Shown in pieces: positions 46,001-55,207 of a DNA stretch of 64,000 nucleotides. Source of the stretch: Lunularia cruciata. Lineage: Eukaryota > Streptophyta > Marchantiopsida > Lunulariales > Lunulariaceae. Position 1 is the first letter of the stretch. Each line of letters begins with the position of its first letter. Both the position numbers and the translations under genes were made by a program. The stretch spans positions 46,478,552 to 46,542,551 of the forward strand of contig OX419756.1 of assembly GCA_948567375.1 (NCBI GenBank), read 5' to 3'. The notes below the pieces were generated by a model, which was not told where the DNA came from, ran no database searches, and saw only the letters and a program-made list of their open reading frames with translations.

Positions 46001-47627
46001 CCCCTACTGGTCGAACTTGTTGCTTGTTTGCCATGCTCACCACAAATGTTGAAGGTCTTGAGGGTATCATACCCAACTTCTTCATCAACCTTTCTGACAT
46101 GGCATTCACTGCTGATCCTCCATCAACCAATGCATCCTTGATGTTGTGACCATTCACTCTCACATCAATCTTGGAGGCATATTCACAAGCCTCCCATGGT
46201 GCTGGCTTGGCATCCACCACCCCCATTGATACTGGAACTTTTGCCTTCTTCTTCTTTTTGCTCCTTGTAGAACTCAAACCACCTCTAAGCTCCTTTCTCA
46301 AGGTAGGGTTCAAAGCAATTAATTGGCCCACTGTGATGTTAGCCTTGTGACTTCCAACAACCTCCAACACATTGTAGTTCCATTGTTGCTTTGAGATCAA
46401 GAAGTCCTCCATCCCCAACTTCTTCCTTGGAGTCTTTGTTATTGATGGTGTTGAGGTGCGAGTGCTCCTAGTAGACATAGGAGTATCCTTGCTTGAAGTA
46501 AATCCTTGAGAAGAGTGAACATCCTCTGCAAAACGAGCTCTCTTCTTCTCTTGTGCCAAAAGCTCCAAATTAAGACCCTTGGAGTTTGAGCACTCTCCCT
46601 TCTCATACTTGCTCTCAACCACATCTATGGATGCTATCCCCTTACCTTTGTTGGGATTAGGAGCCACTTGGGTTTCACTACCTCCCTCTTTCCCTCTATT
46701 GGCTCCCTCATAACCCCTTCCTCCATGGTAAGTGGAATTTGGGCAATTCCTTTGGATATGGCCTCTTCCTCCACAACCAAAACAATTTCTATCATTGAAA
46801 TTGTTGGCTGGTTGGCCTCCTCTATATGGATAGTTTCCATAACTCCTAGGTACTCTCCCTACATTCTGATCCACCTCTCTCTTCTCCCATAGTTGCACCA
46901 CATTGATCTTGAGATCCGCAAGTTGTTCTGTGATGGTTTGGAGTGGATCTTTTGGTGGAGGTGCAAGAATTGGAGCAACTACTACTTGTGGTGCAACCCT
47001 TGTCACCAAAGTATCAGAAGTTCCACCATACTTGTAGCCTTGAGGAGGATGCACAACCTCCTTCATCACCAAATCACTCTCATCCCCTTCCAAACTCTCC
47101 TCCATACGAATTGCGATCTTGATAGCTTCAACCTTGGAAGAAGGTTTCTCATATCTCACCTTGCTTCTAATTTGTGGTCTCAATCCTCCCACAAAATTCT
47201 TGGTGAGCATGGCCCCTATGCCAATCATTGTAGTCTCCACATCATCCCCACCCTTCCTCAACACTATGCGAAATCTGGACTCCAACTTTTCCACTCTTTC
47301 CACATAGACCCTCACTTTCTCTCCATCTCCTTGCTTGAGAAATGTAACCTCACGCATCAATCTCTCATAACTCTCATCAGGAAGAAAGTTCTCAATGAGT
47401 GCTGAAGTCAAAGTCTCCCAAGACTCCTCTTCCCCCTCTCTCCTCTCTCTCTTTTGGTATTCTGACTCATACCATGTAAGTGCTGCATCCTCAAAGAAAT
47501 CTGGTAATAATGAGGCCCACTCATTCTTCCTCCTCTCATTGTTTCCTATGCAAGCTCTCTTGAAGTCTCTCACAAAGGCCTCCACATCTTCTCCATCCTT
47601 GCCAAAGAAAACCGGAAGTTTCCCCAT
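43068..47627 (-). CDS. A2 gag-pol polyprotein (gag, protease, RT, RNase H, integrase)
   Basis: 1519 residues in one frame. Gag covers about 1-330 with zinc knuckle CFGCGGRGHIQRNC at about 282-295. Protease has VDGGSAVNAM at about 501-510 and LLLGRPWL later. RT covers about 735-1000 with YAFKVMPFGLCNAPATF and catalytic box FIDDFCVYG (FIDD at about 891-894). RNase H starts near 1036 with LYTDAS. Integrase has a zinc module (HEGLVCGGHF, CKTCHVCQ), the core WGIDFVGPL, VSDRGGEF and GLAERTNQ with its acidic triad. Gag and pol are fused without a frameshift. The frame ends at a TGA (43068-43070) where A1 has CGA, so the last 88 residues of integrase are cut off. The gag start at MGKLPVFFG follows a purine-rich leader. 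Confidence 0.93.
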   Translation of the reverse strand: MGKLPVFFGKDGEDVEAFVRDFKRACIGNNERRKNEWASLLPDFFEDAALTWYESEYQKRERREGEEESWETLTSALIENFLPDESYERLMREVTFLKQGDGEKVRVYVERVEKLESRFRIVLRKGGDDVETTMIGIGAMLTKNFVGGLRPQIRSKVRYEKPSSKVEAIKIAIRMEESLEGDESDLVMKEVVHPPQGYKYGGTSDTLVTRVAPQVVVAPILAPPPKDPLQTITEQLADLKINVVQLWEKREVDQNVGRVPRSYGNYPYRGGQPANNFNDRNCFGCGGRGHIQRNCPNSTYHGGRGYEGANRGKEGGSETQVAPNPNKGKGIASIDVVESKYEKGECSNSKGLNLELLAQEKKRARFAEDVHSSQGFTSSKDTPMSTRSTRTSTPSITKTPRKKLGMEDFLISKQQWNYNVLEVVGSHKANITVGQLIALNPTLRKELRGGLSSTRSKKKKKAKVPVSMGVVDAKPAPWEACEYASKIDVRVNGHNIKDALVDGGSAVNAMSERLMKKLGMIPSRPSTFVVSMANKQQVRPVGVMDKVVVSVMGVQNLMTFQVLKDSSYDLLLGRPWLRAARTTDRWHKGYLRIGPSNHRVTVPVTNTTNTSHSDTPSSNYWESDSEEGASGVDTSMEEETSTEEDESESDSDVYPLCAMDFAPKPEVLKDPDKSPLTLEEVERRLSTLKYGPNVTKEEKVRFEEIFRKFIHVFAFSYKDLKEVTLEEHKIEVESHARPIRQKQRRISPPISLVVKEEIDKLKEAGFIFEVENSEWVSPIVIVKKKNGKLRVCVDYKKLNAVTKKDYYPLPFIDEILEEVAGHERYSFGDGYSGYNQIKIAPEHQQLTTFTTPWGTYAFKVMPFGLCNAPATFQRFMNKVFEPFIGKFVRDFIDDFCVYGSKEEHFEHLIKVLQRLDEANASLNPEKCIFGCEEGLLLGHIISKDGIAVDPEKVRKISDLPFPSSLTKLRQFLGMVGYYRRFIFSFSNKAYALTIYMKKGVDYMVILEDKEALKAFEELKQSLVVAPILAKPDWSKPFILYTDASYVAIGCTLSQLDQDGHDHPIAYASRQMVSAEKNYSVTEREGLAVIFGLKKFRHYLIGGKATIVTDHKALKYIFNKPNVEGRLARWMILLSEYDYTIEDRPGKKHANADLLSRAYDHDGDEPVDDSFPDEELMTISVTQEIPMEYKEIVDFVTRGNYPEGMHARERKALAARSRPYTMVEDILFHQGADGLLRRAVGKEESILLIKEFHEGLVCGGHFAGKVTAFKILDVGYHWRGIFKDCLDYCKTCHVCQAFARKSTSTPPLRSIPLLGPFEKWGIDFVGPLNRTPRNNRYIVVVTDYLTKWVEARPLRDKNEDEVGRFLYECIITRFGCPLELVSDRGGEFTGSITTAMLRHFSITHRVTTSYKPNSNGLAERTNQTLCMMLAKDAEMEGAKHHWDKRIHAVLWEYRTTMKTSTGYSPFQLVYGIESTLPIHFDLPTFQSIHRRLKKAQGSDAGKSRKDQLMELEEARAVAMV

Positions 47628-47862
47628 CTTAACCCCTCACTATCTTTCTTTTCTCTCAATTTTTTTTTTCTCTTTTCTTTTCTCTCACTCTATTACTAAT
47701 AGAGTATATACATGACTAACACCATCTGAGAATAATCCACTCTAGGGAACACAAAAGGTTCAGGTTGCTCCAAGATTTCTATAGCAACATCAAATCCTAG
47801 AGTGCATATTAATCTAACTCTCATGGATAGTTTATCCACAAGTTGAAAGATTATCTCCATCA

Positions 47863-48360
47863 CTAATCTTGAGAACTAGCTGATGAAGGTGGTAGTATTT
47901 CTGTAGCTGTACTAAGACTCTCTCCAAGATCCTTCACCAAAGTTTCCAAAAGTGCTTTTACTCCACTACACTCATGTCCTTTTGGAAGTCCTTCAACTCC
48001 ACAAACCTCACACAACTCCTTGGTCTTAGATCTTCTCCCTCCCAATCTTGGTGAAGAAGGTCCAACATGCAAACCCAAGTCAAGTAAGCCTCTCCTTTCC
48101 CTCAATCTCTTGCTCTCAAAGGTCAATGGACATGAACTTGCCTTATGTCCCTTCTCTCCACATAGAAAGCACTTAGACTCACTCTTTCCTCCAAGTGGTG
48201 TAGGTTTTTGGATCCTCTCAACACTCTCTTCAAATTCTATTGTAAACTCTCTTTTCCTCAAATCCACCCCTACAATCACCTCAAACCCTTGGGGAACCTT
48301 GCATAATCTCAATTTCCACTCTTGATGACCCTCCATGTTCCCCAAGATGAATCTAAACAC
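47863..48360 (-). CDS. A2 accessory ORF upstream of gag, two Cys/His clusters
   Basis: A 165-codon ORF between leader and gag-pol. It has a CCHC knuckle CFLCGEKGHKASSC (about residues 67-80) with all ligands intact, and a second cluster CEVCGVEGLPKGHEC (about 119-133). The C-terminus is serine-rich. No standard gypsy element of the Athila/Tat or chromovirus type I know has a separate zinc-knuckle ORF placed before gag. It may be a nucleocapsid-like or RNA-binding accessory protein. The A1 copy has lost one cysteine. A start nine residues further down (MEGHQEW) is possible. Confidence 0.65.
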   Translation of the reverse strand: MFRFILGNMEGHQEWKLRLCKVPQGFEVIVGVDLRKREFTIEFEESVERIQKPTPLGGKSESKCFLCGEKGHKASSCPLTFESKRLRERRGLLDLGLHVGPSSPRLGGRRSKTKELCEVCGVEGLPKGHECSGVKALLETLVKDLGESLSTATEILPPSSASSQD

Positions 48361-48721
48361 TCAAACATGCTTTTTGTTGATCTCAAACTTCTCATGCATG
48401 AGATCTCCACTCTGCAGAATTGACCCTTCCTCACAATGTCACTCAAATCTCTCAACCAATATGTCACAGTCCTCTGAAATTTTCTACACTTGATCACAAC
48501 TCCAGTGCGTCTCTCCCTGCAAAATTTCAGATCTTTTCATCGAGCCATTTGGCCTAAACACCTTTCTATTCAGCACCCATATTTCAGATTTGGTCTGAAA
48601 ACCACCCCCCTCACTTCAAAAACTCATAACGCCCTGCAAAAAAAAGATCTCTCTCTAATTTTTGTGGCAGCAGGTAGGATACAATGCACTGAAGTTTCTT
48701 GGAAATTTTCAGGACAATTCA

Positions 48722-48955
48722 CTAAAAATTGAAGAAATGGCAGACTCTGTACAATTTTCCAGAGAGCATGTAGTTGCGGGAGCACTTTACCCTATCAACT
48801 TTCAAAAATTCTAGCCCAGTGTGCATAGAAGCTCTCTCAATAATTTCAAGTGTGCTAACTGAAAGATAACCCAAGCTATCATGTGTAGAAATCTCAAGTC
48901 CAGATCTCAAACTTGAGATTTTGCCCAAAATCACCTTAATCCCCAAAATCTGCAA
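48722..48955 (-). CDS. A2 leader ORF of unknown function
   Basis: A 77-codon ORF with a near-identical counterpart in A1 (7174-7410): LGKISSLRSGLEISTHDSLG. No domain is recognised. Conservation may simply reflect the recent common origin of the copies. Confidence 0.3.
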   Translation of the reverse strand: MQILGIKVILGKISSLRSGLEISTHDSLGYLSVSTLEIIERASMHTGLEFLKVDRVKCSRNYMLSGKLYRVCHFFNF

Positions 48956-48984
48956 TCCACCTCACACAATCTCTCCAATTCCTC

Positions 48985-49218
48985 TCATGTGTACAAGATG
49001 TACAAAATCACCTCAAAGACATCATAATGAACTACAGGGTATACAAATGGATCTTGGTTCTCTAACATAAGTTCAGCCCTCTCCTCTCCTAATGTTCTCT
49101 CCAAGTGAGCTCTCATAGCCTCCTTCTGCCTAATGTAGAATTGGACGCGGAACATTATCTTGCCTTCTAGAGAGGTCCCGGCAACGGAACCAAAAATGTG
49201 AGCCGGCCTGTCTCTCAC
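48985..49218 (-). CDS. A2 leader ORF starting inside the 5' LTR and crossing the PBS
   Basis: 77 codons, protein identical to the A1 ORF 7440-7673. The start codon is in the last 22 bp of the LTR, and the primer-binding site itself is translated (FGSVAGTS). Function unknown. Confidence 0.4.
   Translation of the reverse strand: MRDRPAHIFGSVAGTSLEGKIMFRVQFYIRQKEAMRAHLERTLGEERAELMLENQDPFVYPVVHYDVFEVILYILYT
49175..49192 (-). promoter_or_regulatory. Primer-binding site, tRNA-Glu type (A2)
   Basis: Plus strand GTCCCGGCAACGGAACCA, identical to A1 at 7630-7647, four A residues from the LTR. Confidence 0.87.
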
Positions 49219-49875
49219 TCAGGATGAACCTATGATGGCTATTATGGTAGCGCACCATGGACTAAGAAGGCAAGGAACCCCAACTCCATCATACTCCTCC
49301 AAGGCTAACACTCCAAGACTCAAGACATTGCTCACTAGAGAACTCAATGAGAGAGAGATAGTTGCAAATGAAAGGATGATGAGTACCTCCTCACTCCTTG
49401 TTTATATACTTGTGAAATAGTTACGTACCAAAGTTACTAATTACCGTAGTAACTCAAGTTACTAGACTAAAAGTCAAGTAAAGTCAAAAAGTAGAAAGGA
49501 ATATCCATTCACATGGGCATATTCCCCTTATCTTGACCCAACCACTAAAGCAAGGATTCCTTCACATGGGCTATCCTTGGAATAAAGAAGAATCCAAAAC
49601 AAAAAGGCTTGCGGGCCCAAGAGTTCTCAACTCTTTCCCCAAAGCCAAACACCTAGGAATAATACCAAGTCAACACACTAAAATCCAAAATAGTGGTGCT
49701 CATCTTTTCTACTTCCTCTAAAGTAAGGTCCCATCTATCTTAGCTATGACTAACTTTAGCTAACCATGACTAATATAGAACCATCCTTTATCTCTATATA
49801 AATAATATCTCTTAAGTACTTGTAATACCAAGCTAAATATCACAATACCACACACATGCACAAATGGGTGTTACA
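49197..49875 (-). repeat. 5' LTR of A2
   Basis: 679 bp, followed by GATC, the right target duplication. Confidence 0.96.
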
Positions 49876-50040
49876 GATCTTCTTTGGAGATATAATAGTG
49901 CATATTCAAAGACCACTCATTTGGCACATTCATGTGTGTCAGACTAGAGCACCTTCCAATTAAAGCCTTTGTTATAGGTGAGGCTATTGACAAGTCTAAA
50001 GCTAGAGGTGAGGCCATGCACGTTGGGATATGGACACAAC
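49876..50040 (+). pseudogene. Continuation of the decayed unknown frame after A2
   Basis: Reads FFGDIIVHIQRPLIWHIHV and CQTRAPSN in phase with the frame ending at 42073, then fades with several stops. Confidence 0.5.
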
Positions 50041-50181
50041 ACCTGCAAATGTTATTTAGTCTACTCTCATGTCTTAGTAAATTATATATAAGAACACTTC
50101 ATGTATGGTTGGAGTACATGTCCTCGTTGATTTTGCATTCTTGGCCATTTATATTCAATCATCATTCAAACTCATATTGCA

Positions 50182-50408
50182 TGTACATATGTTCACTTTT
50201 TTTCTAAGTTCTTTGCTTATTTTGCATAAACCTGTGTTCACTTTCTTCTTTGAGTTCTTTGCTTTCAATCAATGGTATTGGGGCCACAAGGATCATGAAG
50301 TCATAAAAATAAAGCCATTGATTGAAAGCAAAGAACTCAAAGAATAAAGTGAACATATGTTCATGCAAAATAAGCAAAGAACTTAGAGAACAAATTGGAC
50401 ATATATAC
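50182..50408. repeat. Foldback (inverted) repeat
   Basis: Arms 50182-50275 and 50315-50408 are inverted copies (for example CTTTGAGTTCTTTGCTTTC against GAAAGCAAAGAACTCAAAG) with a 39-bp centre. A further partial copy of the arm lies near 50479-50505. It could be a small foldback element or a hairpin RNA source. Confidence 0.75.
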
Positions 50409-51587
50409 ATAGATGTGAACATGTTTATATGCAATATAAGTATCACTAGGATCCCACCTAATTGATATATGCAAAGTGATTGAAAGCAAAGAACTCAAAT
50501 AAAATTGCAACTTCATGTTCACTTGCCTTGATTCCTTATGACTTCATGTTCATTTCCATTGATTCATGGGTTTGGATTCCCATTCACTAATAGCAACACC
50601 CCAACAATACCTTGGTATTGGACATGACTGAACCTTGACAATATTCAATACCCTAATGATACCTTAGTGTTGGATATGGTGGAATCCATGTGATACATGA
50701 ACATTAGATACAACAATGCCTTGGAATTGGACATGCAAAACCTGACAAACTCAACTAAACCTAGGAAAAATAAAACCAATGCACAATCCAACCTTGGCGG
50801 AACCCTCACAAGGCCCAATTGAACTTGACATTAGTGAAAAAATGGAGCAAACCCACAATGGACCCAAGTGCAACTTTAAGATGGTGCAATATCAACACAA
50901 TACAAGAGCAAAACCTTAACAAGATCAACTTATTACCAAAGTGAAACCTAAGTGACATTGGAGCAAAACCTTGATGACATGCTTATAGAACTATTCAGAA
51001 TGAACTTTGTGACTAAACTCTCAAGATCACAAACAAATTATTGCCCTTAATTTTGCCTATTGCTAAACTATACCTTAAATGTGCAAGTCTACTACACTAC
51101 ACAAACAAATTTCACATGGTTTGCTTTGCTAATTAATGACCAAAACTCTATTTTATACAAGTCAATCACAAATGTGCAAGCCATTTACAAAAAAGTCACT
51201 CAAAAACACTTTAACACAAGTCAATCACATACTTGGATAGCAAGTTACTCAAATAGATTACATTACACAATCCAACAAGCCCCTTTTAATTGTCAATTGA
51301 AAGCCATTGCCACTTCAAAACAGGTAGGACATCAATGGTCCCACAATCTCATTTGCCACTTCTATGGTCTTGCATTATATCACTAATCATTCCACTTGAA
51401 CATATATTTTTATGCACTACATGATCACTGCTAAAGCTTTCCATTGGGGAGGTGTAATCTCTAGGTCAAAGGGTAAACTCATTATACTCTTAATTTTTGT
51501 AGATTTTTTCTCCACTTTTGCAAGTTCTAATATCATTGATGATATCTCTTGGATTTAGCCTCTCAAATTGGAACTCAATAAACTCTT
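50409..51587. other. No gene recognised
   Basis: AT-rich, with short imperfect repeats of a CTTGG(T/A)ATTGGACATG theme near 50610-50740 and no supported ORF. Confidence 0.4.
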
Positions 51588-52615
51588 TTATACTTCTCCT
51601 TCAGCTTGTAGTTTCTCTACTTTTGCTACTTTGTAAGCTTCAATTTTGGCCAACTTACACCTTTCTATGGCTCCCACAACTTCTATTTTCAATTTTGCTA
51701 CATCTGAACATTCCTCCTTGATTGCTGCAATTGTGGGAGAGGAAGGTGTCGTCCCACTACCAACTTTATATTTGTTGTGACTCAATTCTCCATCTCTTTT
51801 GCCTTCTAATGCCTCTTTTTCTTTGCCTCCCTCTTGTGTTTGAGGATCCTCTTTAGTCGGTGTACTTGGTGGCAAAAGATATTCTTACTATTTGGATGGC
51901 TTAGAGGATGGACATCAACTCTCATTCTATTGAACTCAAACCACCGTGCTTTCCTTTGTGCCTTGACAATTTGGTTCTTGGGTGCTAAGAACAAAAGAAC
52001 TTGCAAATGTAATGAGGGTTGGTGATTGGTTCATGAATGAGGTGTATCCTTGGTCCACTCCTCAATTGGTTTCTCCAATGGAACTCAATATCTTGATTCC
52101 TCATCTATGACCATGTTTGAAAATTCATTTTCCACTCCTAGACTCATAAAGGCAAGGGTGAAATGTTGACCCTATTGCCAAATAGCAAATCCATTCTTGC
52201 ATGATGAGGATATTGATTATTCAACTTATCTTCAATTGTTCTCCATCCTTGCTTTAGTTTCTTTTTGGTGAGGCCTTCACCCATGCAGAAGTCTTCTTGT
52301 CGCATGTTGCTTTGTAGGAGGCCATGTACCAAGCCCACTTTTAAATATAATCTCTCTTGACTCATAAATTAAGGCAAACCTTTCACAAGATAAGTGGCCA
52401 TATAATTGAAAAAGGTGTTTTTCTACTAGTTTCTTACAAGTCCCTCCATAGATTTGCCCAACATGTTCTAGGTCCTCAAGATAGTCCAAAATCTGACCAT
52501 AGTGATGCATTATCATTTTAAACCCATCATTCTGATCATCCTTTGCTTTTGCTTTACCCAATTCATCCACTACTTTTGGAAAACCCTCAACTATGGGAAG
52601 AAAAGCTAGGTGCAC
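51588..52615 (-). pseudogene. Unidentified minus-strand coding remnant
   Basis: Consecutive minus-strand pieces are 52615-52277 (VVDELGKAKAKDDQNDGFKM, YEDLEHVGQIYGG-like), 52365-52144 (RLYLKVGLVHGLLQSNMRQE, KKLKQGWRTIEDKL) after a frameshift near 52310, and 51875-51588 (KEECSDVAKLKIEVVGAIER, likely helical). Together they suggest one decayed ORF of about 300 codons. I do not recognise the family; a retroelement gag or a host gene relic are both possible. Confidence 0.4.
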
Positions 52616-53542
52616 CGGACACCATGTTCAAAAGATGTTGAAATCCAAAATTTGACACAAAAGTAGAGGGAATGAGATCCTCACACTTGGATGGAATGGA
52701 ATTTGTAGACTAGAAAGATGGAGGTGGAATGAAATTCTGAGACTTGGGTGGAACGGAATCAATAAACAAAGGACATGGAAAATTGGTATTGGCATGGTAA
52801 GGAATCTATATTTTTTACCCCAATTGCATGGTGGTGCAGTGCAATTACATTTCTCTCCCATGTCCCAAAATGCCAATGTATTGATCTGTCACATCATCAA
52901 ATCTCTTGGTTCCCAAATTCTTTGATAATATAGATTTCTAAGTAGTTTGGTTTGAACATCAATGTCATTCTTTGCACCCAAGCACTTCTAATTTGACCAT
53001 GAAAGTAACCTTGCTAAGAAGTTACCTGATTAAGTTGCATCTAACCATCCTCGAGCCACGGTTCAAGAGACAAAAGATTTGTGACGTTAGCATAAGCATA
53101 ATCTTAAATTTTGGAAAAAAGAAAAAATTAGAGTGAATCTTATATTTTGAACCTTGGAGATTATCAAAGAAGCAGAGCAAGATTCAATTCAAATCCACTT
53201 GTGCCATGTATCATTTCGTTTGGTGCTAGTACCTTCTCTTATCAACTGATTAATTAATTTCAAAGGTTGCACATATATAAGGTACCTTGAAATCTCACAA
53301 TTTGAAAGGTTCATGAAATGGCACTTAGAGTAGTTGGATACCAAAAAGCTATCTATGGGGGTTTCCATTTTCAAGAGGTTTTATTTTATGGGTAGAGGAG
53401 AAAATTTTACAAGTACACCTTCATCCCCATAGAAAACTTATAGAAAAGCTATAACAACCATTATGGAAACCCCTATGTGCTTTCTAATTGTGAGAAGAAA
53501 ACAAGGTTAAGTTTGAGATAAGCAAAATTTGTTAATTTGTGG
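52616..53542. other. No gene recognised
   Basis: AT-rich DNA. Near 52680-52760 there are repeats of a GGAATGA(G/A)ATTC-like phrase. No supported coding frame. Confidence 0.35.
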
Positions 53543-53585
53543 TATCAAGATATTGAGGGTACAAAGTACCCTCAATATCTTGATA
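53543..53585. repeat. Perfect 20-bp hairpin with a 3-bp loop
   Basis: Arms 53543-53562 and 53566-53585 (TATCAAGATATTGAGGGTAC and its exact complement) around AAA. It could extrude as a cruciform; no adjacent gene suggests a terminator. Confidence 0.85.
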
Positions 53586-54004
53586 TGGTATGACATCAAA
53601 CATGCATATTTAAAATGGTTGGTAATATATTTTTGGTTAAATATTTAACTTTGTTACTTATTGATTGAAATTAATCTCCAAGGAACAAATATCAAATAAT
53701 AAAATTTAGATCATGTTTTTTATTTCTTAAATGATGAAAAACAGTTAACTAAAATATTGAATCATATACCTCTAAGTATTGTAGACAAAGGGTATGATTT
53801 TAATAGTTTATTGAAACTCATCTGAAGGTAATCTTTAAAAATATTCAGGAATTTTTATGTGTATGGGGTGATTTATTTTAAAGTTAAGTTTTTATTTAAG
53901 AAGAAAATTTTAATATATAACTTATTTTTTCTATATCATATGAACAGAAATGGTATGAAAATAAAAATTCTGTCAAATTTGTTGGATCAACTCTTAAAAC
54001 ACCG

Positions 54005-54860
54005 TAGATTATTACAAAACCCGCAATCAAAAGATTTTCAGATAACTGATCAATTGAAAACCCTCTATTACCATATGCTTAGGATCCTTAAGTAAATCAA
54101 ACATATGTGCCATCTATTGTTGGCGATATGCCTTTTGAGTCCAAGGAATTGTTTGTGCAAGCACTACAAAACAATGACATGCAGCCAGGATTTGCTACAA
54201 GCATCCTCTTCTACGACCACATAAAACGAAAATATCCGAAAAGGCGTACAAATATAAATTCCTTACCTACATTAGGAGATTTCTCCACAATTTCACTTAT
54301 ATGATCTTTTGAACTATGCACTTCCGTACCCGTAAGATTGCCCCTAATCCCCATTCATAATAGTCAGAATTCAAAATTTTTTTTTTTAAAGAGGCTTGTT
54401 TGCACACATTGCACTATCATAGCCAAAGGAATCAATTTAGCTGATGTTCGTGTGAATAGCGTGGAGATTCCTTACATTTAAATAATATCATTAGCGTGGA
54501 TAATGAAATCGACTAGTTACAAAATTTCACTTGATGTCAATTTAAAAAATTGAACAACTTCTATTGAATTCCCCTAAATTTTAAAGGGTTATTGTTAAGA
54601 ACGGAAAAGGAAATTCGAACGTTTCTCTAGAGCATATAACAAAATAAATCACCCTTCTTCTTCAAAGAAACGCGAACCGCGGAGGATAACAAGAAGAAGG
54701 AAAAGACATAGGGGTAAAATGGGGCTTAGTCCCATTAGCCCCTTCTTCCGTCGTGCTCGATATAACTTAAGGATCCTAAGCATATGGTAATAGAGGGTTT
54801 TCAATTGATCAGGTACTAGATTTGGTACTAATATTGAAAATCTTTTGATTGTGATAATCT
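54005..54860. repeat. Inverted repeat flanking about 670 bp
   Basis: The left arm (about 54011-54096, with GAAAACCCTCTATTACCATA and CTTAGGATCCTTAAGT) recurs inverted at about 54768-54858 (ACTTAAGGATCCTAAG and TATGGTAATAGAGGGTTTTC). The left arm lacks about 20 bp in its middle. The enclosed DNA has a 65-codon ORF (54107-54304) without recognisable homology. It could be a non-autonomous DNA element or a local inverted duplication. Confidence 0.65.
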
Positions 54861-55090
54861 AGTCTTAGAATTATACGGAGCGATGGAGGTAATGTTCGAC
54901 ACATTTGTTAATGCATGAGTGATGGGGTAAAATAGAGAAGAAGGTACTAGATTCGGTACTAATATTGAAAATCTTTTGATTGTAATAATCTAGTCTTAGA
55001 ATTATATGGAGCGATGGATGTCGAATGTGTCGAACATGTAATGTTCGACACATTTGTTAATGTATGAGTGATGGACGTAATGTTCGACGC
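54823..55090 (+). repeat. Tandem duplication of about 120 bp
   Basis: The unit with TACTAATATTGAAAATCTTT and AATCTAGTCTTAGAATTATA occurs at about 54823-54938 and 54944-55072. ATGTTCGACACATTTGTTAA follows each copy and recurs again, diverged, near 55080-55100. Confidence 0.8.
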
Positions 55091-55207
55091 ATTTGTTAGG
55101 GCATGCACGAGAACTTATCATGTTAGGCACCAAGTGTCTCACTCTCATACTCTAACATATTTTAGACAACATGTATCCATTACTCTATAGAGTATAATGG
55201 CTAATGC

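Larger units (their letters stand above)
42074..49875 (-). mobile_element. Full-length Ty3/gypsy retrotransposon A2 (young, nearly intact)
   Basis: LTRs 42074-42752 (3') and 49197-49875 (5') differ at only about two positions. The target duplication GATC is at 42070-42073 and 49876-49879, and removing the element restores an uninterrupted reading frame in the host DNA. The tRNA-Glu primer site, polypurine tract, accessory ORFs and a gag-pol frame with a single late stop are all present. It is the reference copy for interpreting A1. Confidence 0.96.

Noticed and set aside
46893-47405. 170-codon plus-strand ORF
   Set aside because: Antisense shadow of A2 gag, with no protein features of its own.
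53543-53585. Hairpin as a transcription terminator
   Set aside because: No adjacent gene and this is plant DNA; a factor-independent bacterial-type terminator is not expected.
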